Assembly (NCBI GenBank): GCA_965116335.1
Contig: OZ220677.1
Span: forward strand, 496,001-560,000
DNA: 64,000 bases
Reading direction: 5' to 3'
Origin: G963663315 sp965116335
GTDB taxonomy: Bacteria > Pseudomonadota > Gammaproteobacteria > Arenicellales > Poriferihabitantaceae
The position numbers and the translations under genes are program-made. The notes beneath the pieces were generated by a model that saw nothing but the letters and a program-made list of their open reading frames with translations, was not told where the DNA came from and searched no databases. Below, one piece after another: positions 52,945 to 63,050 of this stretch; positions within the stretch are counted from its first letter, which is position 1, and each line of letters opens with the position of its first letter.

Positions 52945-54026
52945 CAGTAGCGTAATCGCTCCTTGTCTCGTGAAATACTCATCAGAATACCAAACCCGAC
53001 CATCAAGGTGACCATTGAAGTTCCGCCGTAGCTTATCAGGGGCAATGGCACACCGACAATCGGCAAAATGCCGGAGACCATCCCGATATTGACAAATACA
53101 TAGAAAAAGAAAGTCGCAGACAACCCCCCGGCCAATAATCGGGAATAGGTATCCTTCGCGTGGTATGCAATCAAAAGCCCGCGAAAAATCACAAAACAAT
53201 ACAGAAACATCAGGACGATCACACCGACCAGTCCAAACTCCTCGGCAAAGACCGAGAAAACAAAATCCGTATTGCGCTCTGGAATGAACTCAAGTTGTGA
53301 TTGGGTGCCAGACAACCATCCCTTTCCCCAGAAACCTCCTGAACCGATCGCGATGATGGACTGGATCGTATGATAACCAGCGCCGAGCGGGTCAGCCCAG
53401 GGGTCCAGCAACGTCAATATCCGGTTGCGTTGATAATCCAGCAATACCCAATACCACATCATGGGTGCGACCAGCCCGCCAAGCATTGTCACGGCCACAA
53501 TCCATCTGAAATGGATACCAGCCAGAAAAATGACCGTGATTCCGGTCAGTGCTATCAGCAGGGCAGTACCCAAATCAGGCTGCTGAATGATCAGGATGGT
53601 CGGGGCCGCGATAATCAGGACGGAAATGATCACCGGCGTAAACCGCAGCGAAAGCGACATGCGGGTGAGCAACCATGCAACCATCATCGGCACACCGATT
53701 TTCATGATCTCCGCTGGCTGGAACCTGAATACGCCCAGATCAATCCAGCGCTGCGCGCCCTTGCCCGTAAACCCCGCTATAAGCACCACAACCAACAACG
53801 CCAGGCCGCACAGATAAATATGCGGAGACCAGCGCGCCAATACCTTTGGCGGAAATCTGGAAGCTATATACATCAATACCAGAGCAACACCGGCGCGGAG
53901 ACTGTGTTTTATAATCAGATTCACATTCTCGCCAACCGCGCTGAACAGCACAATCAGGCCAACCCCGCACAACAATAGAACCCCGGTCAGCAACGGATAA
54001 TCCAGATGGGATTTTTCCTGATTCAT
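52944..54026 (-). CDS. rodA: Rod shape-determining SEDS glycosyltransferase RodA
   Basis: A 360-residue SEDS protein with ten predicted membrane spans. It polymerises glycan strands with PBP2 during cell elongation. The conserved signature near the C-terminus is GVPLPLISYGGTSM, and QPDLGTALL is also present. The ATG overlaps the mrdA stop by four bases, and its TGA stop shares a base with the mltB ATG. Confidence 0.95.
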   Translation of the reverse strand: MNQEKSHLDYPLLTGVLLLCGVGLIVLFSAVGENVNLIIKHSLRAGVALVLMYIASRFPPKVLARWSPHIYLCGLALLVVVLIAGFTGKGAQRWIDLGVFRFQPAEIMKIGVPMMVAWLLTRMSLSLRFTPVIISVLIIAAPTILIIQQPDLGTALLIALTGITVIFLAGIHFRWIVAVTMLGGLVAPMMWYWVLLDYQRNRILTLLDPWADPLGAGYHTIQSIIAIGSGGFWGKGWLSGTQSQLEFIPERNTDFVFSVFAEEFGLVGVIVLMFLYCFVIFRGLLIAYHAKDTYSRLLAGGLSATFFFYVFVNIGMVSGILPIVGVPLPLISYGGTSMVTLMVGFGILMSISRDKERLRY

Positions 54027-55927
54027 AAGCGTATTTCCGCAGAGTCCACGAGACCGGACAATTCATCGGCGGACGGTTCCGGGAAGAGTTTCAGGCGTTC
54101 GAGCAGGTAATAATCAATCAGTTTCCTGGCAATCGGAGCGGCTGTCCGACTGCCGCTGCCGGCATGCTCGACGATCACCGAAATCGCGATCTTCGGGTTT
54201 TCAATCGGAGCAAATCCGATAAACAACGAGTGGTCCCTGAATTTCTTCTGAACGTTCTCATCATCATACTCCTCATCCTGGGCGATGCTTTTAACCTGGG
54301 CCGTGCCGGTCTTTCCAGCCATACGGTATCGGATGTCCCGACCGATCCCCCTGGCTGTGCCTTTGGCTCCATGCACAACCTCCTCCATGCTGTGGATGAC
54401 CTGCGTATAAAAATTATTGTCCCGCAATGTAACGATCTCAGGCTGTACAGGCTCTGGACGCTGTTTGAACTGACTGGAAGGGTCTTCGACAACAGACAAA
54501 AACCTGGGAGGGATTATTTTCCCGTTATTTGCGAGAGTGGCTGTCGTCGCCGCCAGTTGCAGCGGGGTAACCAGCATATAACCCTGGCCGATCCCTGTGA
54601 TGATGGTCTCCCCCGGATACCAGGGCTGATCGAAACGCCGTCTTTTCCATTGCTGCGAAGGAATCAGACCCGAAGGCTCTCCGAGCAAATCAATGCCGGT
54701 CAGCTCGCCAAATCCGAATCGGGTCATGCCTTCATATATCCGGTCTATCCCCAGTCTTTTCGCGAGCCGATAGTAGTAGACATCACAGGATTGTACGATA
54801 CTGTCATGACCATCCACTTCTCCATGACCCGGCTTCTTCCAGCATCGGTAACGGTGAGTATGTCCCGGCAAACTGTACCAGCCGGGACAGTAGCTGGTCG
54901 TATCATGGCCGATTCCGTTTTCCATGCCGATCAGGGAGATGAAACCCTTGATCGTGGAGCCGGGCGCATAGTGCCCCGACAATGCACGGTTCAGCAGGGG
55001 TTGGCGATCAGATTCCTTGAGCAGGTCGTATTCTGTTTCACTGATGCCGTTGACAAACGGGTTCGGGTCATAACCCGGGGCACTGACGAAAGCCAGCACC
55101 TCTCCCGTGTCCGGTTCAATGGCAACCACGGCACCCTCGTATCCTTGCATCGCTTCCACGCCTTTTTCCTGCAACTTGATATCTATGCTCAGATGTAGCG
55201 ACTTCCCGGTATCGGACGTGGTCTCTTCCAGTTCGCGAATGATTCTACCGTGCGCGTTGGTTTCCACCTGAACCACGCCGAGTTTACCCAGCAACTCGGA
55301 TTCATAACGCGCCTCTATGCCGCTCTTGCCGATATACTCCATTCCCCGGTAAGCCTGGTTGTCGATTCTCTTCAGATCGTTTTCGCTTATCCTTCCGACA
55401 TAGCCGATCACATGGGTAGCCAGGTCCCCTTTCGGGTAATGCCTTTGCAGCCGTGCTCTCAATTCCACTCCGTCATAGCGATGCTGATTGACGGCGACAA
55501 CCGCAACTTCCTGTTCACTCAGGTTCGCTTTCAGGGTTTGCCTGACGAACGAAGGGCGCTCTTCCAACAGCAATCGGAATGGCTTCAAATGGGTTTCGTC
55601 AAGTTCAATCAACTGACCCAATTCGTGCAGCAACACATCCATGTCACGAACCTGATCGGGCAATATCTCGAGATTATAAGCCTTCACGTTGTCGGCCAGG
55701 ATTTCCCCGTTTCGGTCATAAATCAGCCCCCTTATCGGAGTCAAGGGGAAAATGTCTATGCGATTATTCTGGGCCAGTGTGGAAAACCGCTGGTACTCAT
55801 AGACTTGCAGCCAAATCAATCTGGCCGCGAGAACCAGAAACAGCAACAAAATAATCGTAAACAGTATACTGATCCGGCTGTGGATAACACTGCTTTCAGA
55901 CAGGGAATTCCGTTTCGTCGACATCAT
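54023..55927 (-). CDS. mrdA: Penicillin-binding protein 2
   Basis: A 634-residue elongation-specific transpeptidase. One membrane anchor lies at about 18-40, followed by a pedestal dimerisation domain. The transpeptidase domain has the active Ser in APGSTIKGF, SCD in QSCDVYYY (SxN equivalent) and KTGT in AGKTGTAQV. Length is normal. It forms the Rod complex with RodA and MreC/D, all encoded here. About 94 non-coding bases separate it from mreD. Confidence 0.96.
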   Translation of the reverse strand: MMSTKRNSLSESSVIHSRISILFTIILLLFLVLAARLIWLQVYEYQRFSTLAQNNRIDIFPLTPIRGLIYDRNGEILADNVKAYNLEILPDQVRDMDVLLHELGQLIELDETHLKPFRLLLEERPSFVRQTLKANLSEQEVAVVAVNQHRYDGVELRARLQRHYPKGDLATHVIGYVGRISENDLKRIDNQAYRGMEYIGKSGIEARYESELLGKLGVVQVETNAHGRIIRELEETTSDTGKSLHLSIDIKLQEKGVEAMQGYEGAVVAIEPDTGEVLAFVSAPGYDPNPFVNGISETEYDLLKESDRQPLLNRALSGHYAPGSTIKGFISLIGMENGIGHDTTSYCPGWYSLPGHTHRYRCWKKPGHGEVDGHDSIVQSCDVYYYRLAKRLGIDRIYEGMTRFGFGELTGIDLLGEPSGLIPSQQWKRRRFDQPWYPGETIITGIGQGYMLVTPLQLAATTATLANNGKIIPPRFLSVVEDPSSQFKQRPEPVQPEIVTLRDNNFYTQVIHSMEEVVHGAKGTARGIGRDIRYRMAGKTGTAQVKSIAQDEEYDDENVQKKFRDHSLFIGFAPIENPKIAISVIVEHAGSGSRTAAPIARKLIDYYLLERLKLFPEPSADELSGLVDSAEIRL

Positions 55928-56021
55928 GACCCTGGCCTCACTGTCTCGCCATTGCCGTGACGTTTGCCCCCGGCTCCGAGCGAGGATCGGGAATCCACAG
56001 CCAGAAGATTCAGTTTCAGCA
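55928..56021 (-). other. Gap between mreD and mrdA with repeat-like sequence
   Basis: No gene is seen. The plus-strand sequence contains CGGCTCCGAGCG (also at about 38743) and CGGGAATCCACA, the tail of the dRS3-like repeat. This suggests a decayed dispersed repeat within an otherwise tight operon. Confidence 0.35.
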
Positions 56022-56519
56022 TCATGAGCCTGCTCTCGCCCGTTGTCTCAGGAGACGCAGGGTCACATAGACGAAAGGCCAGATCAGGGCCGACATCAAC
56101 GCCGATTGCCAGTAAATCAGTCTGACCTCGGTACTGGACGTGAGATTGGCTATCAGCACCGTGATGCCAATGTCGATGGAGGCGATAAAGAACACAACAA
56201 TGCATTGTTTCCACAGATCATACCCCGATATCCTGCCGCTCACGGTCACAGCGAAAAAAGCGACAAATGCCTTGGCCAGAGCATGCTGTCCGAACAGCGA
56301 GTAATTCAATATATCAACCATCAATCCGGTAATCCAGCCACAACCAACACCGATCCTGTCCGGGATTTCCAGACACCAGTAAAGCAGGATCAACAGCACC
56401 CAATCCGGTTTTGCATATTTCATCCACTCGACCCAGGTGATCAGGTTCAGCACCAGACCGACCGCCAATGTTGCCAGGACGAATCCGTAAGGAGAATTAC
56501 CGAACCGATACCTGCTCAT
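56022..56519 (-). CDS. mreD: Rod shape-determining protein MreD
   Basis: A 165-residue inner-membrane protein with about five spans. It shows the weak sequence conservation usual for MreD, recognisable by size, the WCLEIPDRIGVG...GLMVDILNYSLFGQHAL region (cited in parts) and its place. Its ATG overlaps the mreC stop by four bases. Confidence 0.92.
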   Translation of the reverse strand: MSRYRFGNSPYGFVLATLAVGLVLNLITWVEWMKYAKPDWVLLILLYWCLEIPDRIGVGCGWITGLMVDILNYSLFGQHALAKAFVAFFAVTVSGRISGYDLWKQCIVVFFIASIDIGITVLIANLTSSTEVRLIYWQSALMSALIWPFVYVTLRLLRQRARAGS

Positions 56520-57376
56520 CGCCCTGTGCTTGAATCAGATTCTGGATCAGACGGTCTGGAATGATCGGGATTCCACAACAGCAGTACCTCCCTGACCAGT
56601 CCGATTTTCGCGGTGGTTGATGCCGAAATCTTCATGAATGGCTCACTGACATCCTCAACGATCTCGGTGACTTCGGCGACCTTGTAACCAATCGGGAAAC
56701 GTCCACCCATACCGGAAGTAACCAGTATGTCACCCAGGCGAATATCCGAGCGGCTGATCAGGCTGGGTACTTCAACCCGATCAGCCTGCCCGGTACCCTG
56801 AACAATGGTTCGCGCCTGATTCCTTTGAATCTGGACAGGCAGGCCGTGACTCGGGTCGGTGATCAGGGTAACCACACTCCTCCTCAGACCGACTGTCGAG
56901 ACCTGTCCGATCACGCCTTCGGGCGCAAGCACAGGCTGACCCGGATAAACTCCGGATTCCGTACCCCGATTCAGCACGATCTTCTGGTTGTAGGATTCCC
57001 GGCTCACATCAATTATTTCGGCCAGCAGAACCTGTTCGTTGGAGCTCGCAGATGAGCCCAGCAGCTGCGTGAGACGCCGGTTTTCCAGCTCCAGAGACTC
57101 ATATCGTTGTAGCCGGGTCGTAAGAATCGCCTGCTTGCGTTGCAGCTCGCGGAATCGCTGGTACAACGTATCATCCGGGTAATATCTCTCTGCCAGAGCG
57201 ACCGCATTATTCGGAAACCGGACAACGGACTCGAATGTGATATTGATCACCGAGGCGGCGACCCTGATCGGGGCCAGCAGATCACTCCGATGATCAGTGA
57301 CCATCAATCCGGTGGACAACAGGAAAAAGAAGACAAACTGCTTGATCGGAAAGCTTCGGTTGTAGCTCAACATCAC
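56516..57376 (-). CDS. mreC: Rod shape-determining protein MreC
   Basis: 286 residues with an N-terminal membrane span (about 12-32), a coiled coil around residues 60-100 and the two beta-barrel periplasmic domains containing NRGTESGVYPGQPVL and GDILVTSGMGGRFP. MreC scaffolds the elongation machinery in the periplasm and activates PBP2. Ninety-five bases separate it from mreB. Confidence 0.95.
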   Translation of the reverse strand: MMLSYNRSFPIKQFVFFFLLSTGLMVTDHRSDLLAPIRVAASVINITFESVVRFPNNAVALAERYYPDDTLYQRFRELQRKQAILTTRLQRYESLELENRRLTQLLGSSASSNEQVLLAEIIDVSRESYNQKIVLNRGTESGVYPGQPVLAPEGVIGQVSTVGLRRSVVTLITDPSHGLPVQIQRNQARTIVQGTGQADRVEVPSLISRSDIRLGDILVTSGMGGRFPIGYKVAEVTEIVEDVSEPFMKISASTTAKIGLVREVLLLWNPDHSRPSDPESDSSTGR

Positions 57377-57471
57377 ACACCCGGATTACCGACACACAAC
57401 CAATGATTCAACCGAGATCCGGTCAACACGTAAAACGTTCGAACAGTGCAGTGATCAATACCTGGCCTGAG

Positions 57472-58530
57472 TCAGCCGTCACTTGCGAATATATCGCCGA
57501 TCACATCCATTTCTTCCAATGCACGACCACAGCCGCGAACCACACAACTCAAGGGTTCTTCCGCCAGAATCACCGGCAGGCCAATATCCTGCATCAACCG
57601 CATGTCCATGTCCCGCAGCAAGGCGCCGCCGCCAGCAATCACCATTCCCTGCTCACTGATGTCTGCGCTTAATTCCGGTGGCGCTTTTTCCAGTGCCTGG
57701 CGAATTGCCTGAACGATCTGCTGAATGGAATTGTTGATCGCCTCATAAATCTCTTCACTGGTAATCAGCAGACCACGCGCCAGTCCTTCGGTAATATCGC
57801 GACCCTTGATTTCCATTTCCTTGTGCTCGGACTCCGACCATGCGGTGCCGATAGTATGTTTAATGCGTTCGGCAGTAGACTCACCGATCAAAACGCCGTG
57901 ACGCTGTCGCATGTGATTGATAATCGCCTCATCCAGCGAATCGCCGGCAATCCGCAGGGAACTGGAATAAACCATTCCACCCAGAGACAGAATGCCCACT
58001 TCCGTTGTGCCACCGCCTATATCAACCACCATGGAGCCGGTCGGTTCAGCAACCGGCAGATTAGCGCCAATAGCGACCGCCATGGGTTCTTCAATCAGGT
58101 AGACCTCCCGGGCGCCGGCGCCGGTTGCCGATTCACTGATCGCCCGTCTCTCTACCTGAGTGGAACCGCAGGGCACACAAATAATAATCCGCGGACTCGA
58201 AAAGAGCTTGTTTTCCTGGGCTTTGCGGATAAAATACTTGAGCATATCTTCCGTAACGTTGAAATCAGCGATAACGCCATCCTTCATCGGGCGTGTCGCC
58301 TTGATGGTTCCCGGTGTCCGCCCCAGCATACGCTTGGCTTCATGGCCGACAGCCAATACGCTTTTGGTGCCATAAGTTTTAGCACCATTATGGTGAGGAG
58401 ATTCCTTGATAGCTACCACGGAGGGTTCGTTCAGGATAATTCCCTTGTTGCGGACATAAATCAGGGTATTTGCCGTACCAAGGTCTATTGCCAGATCATT
58501 GGAAAAAAGGCCAATCAGGTGTTTGAACAT
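57472..58530 (-). CDS. mreB: Rod shape-determining protein MreB
   Basis: About 352 residues from the Met at 58530; the frame is open a little further upstream. The actin-fold nucleotide-binding blocks are DLAIDLGTANTL, VDIGGGTTEVG and IAGGGALLRD. MreB forms membrane-bound filaments that direct the elongation enzymes. It is the first gene of the mre-mrd cluster and divergent from gatC. Confidence 0.97.
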   Translation of the reverse strand: MFKHLIGLFSNDLAIDLGTANTLIYVRNKGIILNEPSVVAIKESPHHNGAKTYGTKSVLAVGHEAKRMLGRTPGTIKATRPMKDGVIADFNVTEDMLKYFIRKAQENKLFSSPRIIICVPCGSTQVERRAISESATGAGAREVYLIEEPMAVAIGANLPVAEPTGSMVVDIGGGTTEVGILSLGGMVYSSSLRIAGDSLDEAIINHMRQRHGVLIGESTAERIKHTIGTAWSESEHKEMEIKGRDITEGLARGLLITSEEIYEAINNSIQQIVQAIRQALEKAPPELSADISEQGMVIAGGGALLRDMDMRLMQDIGLPVILAEEPLSCVVRGCGRALEEMDVIGDIFASDG

Positions 58531-58699
58531 GATTTTGGGAATTCCGGGTAAAGATAAAGAGAGAAAGTGGAACCATAAGGCAACCGCGCCACACAAAATT
58601 CTATAGATAGCTTACCAATCCAGCCCCTACTATTCAACTACTTATTGTTGTGGTAAGTTCATGCAATTTTAATGCCAATTACTAACCGACCGGATCATT

Positions 58700-58987
58700 A
58701 TGTCATTAACACCGACTGAAATCAGTCACATTGCAAAGCTGGCAAGACTCAGGATGGGAGAGAGTCAGGCGAACGCCTGCGCCCCCCGACTTTCCCGGAT
58801 TCTGGACCTGATCGAACAAATGAACCGGATCGATACCAGCAACATTGAACCCATGTCTCATCCTCAGGATACGGCGTTGAGATTGCGGGCAGACGAAGTG
58901 ACCGAGACCGACCAGACCGGGGCCTGGCTGGAAATAGCGCCGGATGCAGAAAACGGACTCTATCTGGTCCCCCGGGTCATAGAATAA
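58700..58987 (+). CDS. gatC: Asp-tRNA(Asn)/Glu-tRNA(Gln) amidotransferase subunit C
   Basis: A 95-residue subunit stabilising GatA in the amidotransferase that corrects Glu-tRNA(Gln) or Asp-tRNA(Asn). It has the family features ISHIAKLARL and IDTSNIEPMSHP, and a RADEVTETD stretch. It is the first gene of gatCAB, divergent from mreB, with gatA 14 bases on. Confidence 0.95.
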   Translation: MSLTPTEISHIAKLARLRMGESQANACAPRLSRILDLIEQMNRIDTSNIEPMSHPQDTALRLRADEVTETDQTGAWLEIAPDAENGLYLVPRVIE

Positions 58988-59001
58988 TCTGTTATACCGC
59001 C

Positions 59002-60462
59002 ATGCCCATGCATACCAAAACACTGCGGGAACACAGTGAGGCCCTGCGTAAAAAGCAATATTCCAGCGTTGAGCTAACCCGGCATTTCCTGAATCGTATT
59101 CACGAAGCATCCGACCTGAACGCATTTATCACGGTCACCGATGAAATCGCGCTACAACAGGCCAGTCAATCAGACCGTCTCCTGTCATCAGGCGAGGGAG
59201 CGCCACTGACCGGGATTCCGATTGCTCATAAAGACCTGTTCTGCACGCAAGGCGTATTGACCACCTGCGGCTCGAAAATACTGCACAACTTCAAATCACC
59301 CTACAACGCGACTGTAGTAGACAAGCTCAACGCCTGTGGCATGGTAACACTGGGCAAAACCAACATGGATGAATTTGCCATGGGGTCATCCTGTGAAACC
59401 AGTTATTTCGGCACGGTGACCAATCCCTGGGACAAGAGCCGCGTTCCAGGGGGCAGTTCGGGAGGGTCGGCCTCCGCCGTTGCCGCGCGTCTGGTGCCAG
59501 TTGCCTCCGCTACCGATACCGGCGGTTCGATTCGCCAGCCCGCCGCTTTCTGCGGACTGACCGGGATCAAGCCGAGTTATGGAAGAGTATCGCGCTATGG
59601 TATGATCGCGTTTGCCTCCTCTCTCGATCAGGGCGGTGTTCTGGCTGTCAGTGCACAGGATGCGGCGCTGGTACTACAGGCCATGTCTGGATTTGATCCA
59701 CTGGACTCCACCTCCCTGCAACTGGAAACGCCGGATTATTGCAGTAATCTGGAACACTCAATTGCCGGTAAGGTCATCGGCTTGCCGAAGGAGTTTTTTG
59801 GTGATGGCGTAGATTACGAGGTCGCCGCCATCATCCAGCAGAGCATCCGACAGCTGCAGGCCATGGGCGCGAAAACGGTCGAAGTCGAATTGCCCAACAG
59901 CCAGGTGGGTATCCCCTGCTATTACGTCCTGGCGCCTGCGGAAGCGTCCTCTAATCTGTCACGTTTTGACGGCGTGCGCTATGGTTACCGTACCGCACAA
60001 TATGATGATCTCACCGACATGTACGAGAAAACCCGCGCCGAGGGTTTCGGTGAGGAAGTACAACGGCGTATCCTGATCGGTACTTATGTCCTGTCTTCCG
60101 GCTATTACGATGCCTATTATGTCAAGGCGCAGAAACTAAGGCGCCTGATTGCCAACGATTTCAGCCGTGCATTCGAGAAATGTGATTTCATCCTCGGTCC
60201 AACCACTCCGGCTACCGCCTTTGCGCTGGGTGAGAAAAACGATGACCCGGTTGCCATGTATCTGAACGACATTTTCACCAATTCCGCTAATCTGGCTGGT
60301 TTGCCGGCGCTCTCCCTGCCAGCCGGTTTTGACAGTCAGGGACTGCCGGTGGGGCTTCATCTGATTGGTCGCTATCTGGATGAGTCTACATTGCTGAATG
60401 CAGCCCACCAGTTCCAGCTGGAAACAGACTGGCATCGACATATCCCGGCAGAATATCAATGA
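59002..60462 (+). CDS. gatA: Asp-tRNA(Asn)/Glu-tRNA(Gln) amidotransferase subunit A
   Basis: A 486-residue amidase-signature subunit that releases ammonia from glutamine. The Ser-cisSer-Lys triad is seen in AHKDLF (Lys), GGSSGGSASAVAA and TDTGGSIRQPA. Length is normal. Its ammonia is channelled to GatB, whose gene starts 16 bases downstream. Confidence 0.97.
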   Translation: MPMHTKTLREHSEALRKKQYSSVELTRHFLNRIHEASDLNAFITVTDEIALQQASQSDRLLSSGEGAPLTGIPIAHKDLFCTQGVLTTCGSKILHNFKSPYNATVVDKLNACGMVTLGKTNMDEFAMGSSCETSYFGTVTNPWDKSRVPGGSSGGSASAVAARLVPVASATDTGGSIRQPAAFCGLTGIKPSYGRVSRYGMIAFASSLDQGGVLAVSAQDAALVLQAMSGFDPLDSTSLQLETPDYCSNLEHSIAGKVIGLPKEFFGDGVDYEVAAIIQQSIRQLQAMGAKTVEVELPNSQVGIPCYYVLAPAEASSNLSRFDGVRYGYRTAQYDDLTDMYEKTRAEGFGEEVQRRILIGTYVLSSGYYDAYYVKAQKLRRLIANDFSRAFEKCDFILGPTTPATAFALGEKNDDPVAMYLNDIFTNSANLAGLPALSLPAGFDSQGLPVGLHLIGRYLDESTLLNAAHQFQLETDWHRHIPAEYQ

Positions 60463-60478
60463 ATGATCAGGAGATGAC

Positions 60479-61912
60479 ATGACTGGATGGGAAGCGGTTA
60501 TCGGCCTGGAAGTCCATGTGCAACTGATGACTCGCAGCAAGATTTTCAGCGGCGCATCGACCGCTTACGGCGCCCAACCCAATACTCAGGCTTGCGCTGT
60601 CAGTATCGCGCTGCCCGGTGTCCTGCCAGTCATGAACCGGGAAGTAGCCCGTCTCGCTGTACGGTTCGGGCTGGGAATCAATGCCCGTATCAATCGACAA
60701 TCAATTTTCGCCCGTAAAAACTACTTTTACCCGGATTTGCCCAAGGGCTATCAGATCAGCCAGTTCGAGCTGCCCATTGTGGGTCGCGGCGAGCTTGAGA
60801 TAGAAGTCGACGACCAGCTCAAAACCATCGGCATCACCCGCGCTCATCTGGAAGAAGACGCCGGCAAGTCCTTACATGAAAATTTCCATGACAGGAGCGG
60901 AATAGACCTCAATCGGGCCGGAACCCCCTTGCTGGAAATCGTGTCCGAGCCGGATATGCGTTCCGCGCGTGAAGCCGTAGCATACCTGAAGAAACTGCAT
61001 ACCCTGGTTCGCTATCTCGGTATTTCGGACGGCAATATGCAGGAAGGCTCGTTTCGCTGCGATGCCAATGTGTCGATTCGACCGCACGGCCAGTCCGCGC
61101 TCGGCACTCGCACCGAACTGAAAAATATCAATTCATTCCGGTTTGTCGAAAAAGCCATCGAATATGAAGTGGAACGACAGACAGATATTCTCGAAGGCGG
61201 CGGCACCATCCGCCAGGAAACCCGTCTGTACGATTCTGATAAAAATGAAACCCGGCCGATGCGCTCCAAGGAAGAAGCGCATGACTACCGCTACTTTCCG
61301 GACCCTGACCTGCCTCCGATGATCCTTGAAGACAGCTTCATAGAAGCCATTCGGCGGCAGTTGCCGGAACTGCCTGACCTGCGAAGGGTACGGTTTGAAA
61401 CCGATTTCGGGTTATCCGGTGACGATGCCGCCCAAATAACAGCAGACCGGGACATGGCTGATTATTTCGAGACAGTCTGCGGGGAAAGTGACGCCGAACC
61501 CCGCATGATCGCCAACTGGATGCTGGGGGATTTCAGCGCGGCACTCAACAAGTCTGGCCTGGATATTCGCCATTGTCCGTTGGACAGCACTCGCTTCGCC
61601 GCTCTCCTGAACCGGATTGCAGACCATACCATTTCCGGCAAAATCGCGAAGGAAGTGTTCACACTAATGTGGGATAGTGCCCAAACGGTAGATGAAATCA
61701 TTGAACGCAAGGGACTGAAACAGATCACCGACACCGCCGAGATCGAAGCGGTCGTGGACTCGATTATCGAGAAAAACGTATCACAGGTAAAACAATATCA
61801 GGACGGCAACCACAAGGTTCTCGGGTTTCTGGTCGGACAGGTGATGAAAGAGACGCAAGGCAAGGCGAATCCGCAACAAGTCAACCATTGGTTGAAAAAG
61901 AAACTCGACTAA
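60479..61912 (+). CDS. gatB: Asp-tRNA(Asn)/Glu-tRNA(Gln) amidotransferase subunit B
   Basis: A 477-residue subunit that activates the misacylated tRNA and performs the amidation. It has the cradle-domain start WEAVIGLEVHVQL, the metal-binding TELKNINSFRFVEKAI block, YFPDPDLPP, and the C-terminal YqeY-like tail domain (about 330-477). It ends the gatCAB operon, 46 bases before tRNA-Arg. Confidence 0.97.
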   Translation: MTGWEAVIGLEVHVQLMTRSKIFSGASTAYGAQPNTQACAVSIALPGVLPVMNREVARLAVRFGLGINARINRQSIFARKNYFYPDLPKGYQISQFELPIVGRGELEIEVDDQLKTIGITRAHLEEDAGKSLHENFHDRSGIDLNRAGTPLLEIVSEPDMRSAREAVAYLKKLHTLVRYLGISDGNMQEGSFRCDANVSIRPHGQSALGTRTELKNINSFRFVEKAIEYEVERQTDILEGGGTIRQETRLYDSDKNETRPMRSKEEAHDYRYFPDPDLPPMILEDSFIEAIRRQLPELPDLRRVRFETDFGLSGDDAAQITADRDMADYFETVCGESDAEPRMIANWMLGDFSAALNKSGLDIRHCPLDSTRFAALLNRIADHTISGKIAKEVFTLMWDSAQTVDEIIERKGLKQITDTAEIEAVVDSIIEKNVSQVKQYQDGNHKVLGFLVGQVMKETQGKANPQQVNHWLKKKLD

Positions 61913-61958
61913 TTCTGTAAAGTAAGGTAAAACACCGCTTCATCTTTTCTTGCGACAT

Positions 61959-62035
61959 GGGCCCGTAGCTCAGCTGGATAGAGTACCTGGCTTCGAACCA
62001 GGTGGTCGGGGGTTCGAGTCCCTCCGGGCCCGCCA
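61959..62035 (+). tRNA. tRNA-Arg (TCG)
   Basis: A 77-base cloverleaf: acceptor GGGCCCG/CGGGCCC, anticodon stem CCTGG/CCAGG with loop CTTCGAA (anticodon TCG), T-arm with GTTCGAGTC, and encoded CCA. It follows gatB on the same strand and is convergent with xerD. Confidence 0.97.
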
Positions 62036-62091
62036 CCCTGTGCATTAAAAGACCTTCGAATGCCACTGTCAGTTCGCCTGGTAATGGTTGT

Positions 62092-62109
62092 CAGGGGGTT
62101 TACCCTCTG
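62092..62109. terminator. Hairpin between tRNA-Arg and convergent xerD
   Basis: CAGGGGG pairs with CCCTCTG around a TTTA loop (7 bp with one G-T pair). It overlaps the last xerD codons. No clear T-run follows on either strand, so it is only a candidate terminator. Confidence 0.3.
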
Positions 62110-63050
62110 GGATGATGACGCTGATGGATATTTTTCAGTCGTGTCGTGGTGACCAGCGTGTAGATCTGTGTGGTAGATAAGCTGGAATGCCCCAGAAACA
62201 TCTGCACACTACGCAGGTCCGCCCCATTATCCAATAAATGTGTGGCAAATGCGTGTCTTAATGTATGCGGAGAAATGGCACCGGTCAATCCACTCACGCG
62301 GGCATAACGCTTCAGATTCTGCCAGAATCCTTGACGGCTCATCGCTTTTGCTCGACTGCTCAGGAATAAGGCCGGGTCTTGTCTGTCACCCAGAATACTC
62401 GCTCTTGATTCATTCAGGTAGCGTAAAATCCAGCTATTGGCATGATCTCCCAGAGGCACCAGCCGTTCCTTGTTGCCCTTGCCCACCACCCGGCAGACAC
62501 CGACTGTGAAGTCGACCTGGTCGACCAGCAACCCGGTCAATTCCGATACGCGCATGCCGGTAGCATACAGGGTTTCGATCATGGCCCGGTCGCGCAAGCC
62601 GAAGCGAGTGGACACATCCGGTGCGTTGATCAGAAGTCTGACCGCCTCTTCAGAAATCGGTTTGGGCAGTGATTTTGTACTCGCCGGAGCGACCACATTG
62701 GCACACGGGTCATAATCAATCAATGAATTATGAATCAGGTATTTATAAAAACTTCTTAAAGCTGATAGTGAGCGCACGGCACTGCGGTTGGAGGCTTGCC
62801 CGGCACGGAAATCGAGATAGTCGGTAATGCCATCTGAAGCCGGGTCTTGCAGAGACAGGCGCTGCCCCGCCAACCATCCAAAGAACAGCAGGAGATCGGT
62901 GCGATAGGCGTTCAACGTGTTATCGCTCAAGCCGGATTCCATCCAGGCGGTGTCCAGAAATTGAGTCAGCAGAGTTCGCCAGGCCGGATCCAGCTTTTGC
63001 TGATCGGTGGTGGAGGCCGGTAAATCCTTATTGCGCGGTTTCAACGGCAT
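62100..63050 (-). CDS. xerD: Site-specific tyrosine recombinase XerD
   Basis: A 316-residue phage-integrase family recombinase that, with XerC, resolves chromosome dimers at dif. The N-terminal SAM-like domain is at about 25-110. The catalytic residues are seen in ATGMRVSELTGL (Arg), SPHTLRHAFATH (His-x2-Arg), LGHSSLSTTQIYT (His and the nucleophile Tyr) and the Lys of VGKGNKERLVP. XerD fits better than XerC by overall resemblance, but this is not certain. The start overlaps the upstream gene by 23 bases. Confidence 0.88.
   Translation of the reverse strand: MPLKPRNKDLPASTTDQQKLDPAWRTLLTQFLDTAWMESGLSDNTLNAYRTDLLLFFGWLAGQRLSLQDPASDGITDYLDFRAGQASNRSAVRSLSALRSFYKYLIHNSLIDYDPCANVVAPASTKSLPKPISEEAVRLLINAPDVSTRFGLRDRAMIETLYATGMRVSELTGLLVDQVDFTVGVCRVVGKGNKERLVPLGDHANSWILRYLNESRASILGDRQDPALFLSSRAKAMSRQGFWQNLKRYARVSGLTGAISPHTLRHAFATHLLDNGADLRSVQMFLGHSSLSTTQIYTLVTTTRLKNIHQRHHPRG

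Noticed and set aside
53370..53978. 202-residue plus-strand frame opposite rodA
   Set aside because: It lies entirely antisense to a well-conserved SEDS gene, and its composition (rich in Gln, Asn and His) is that of an antisense shadow.
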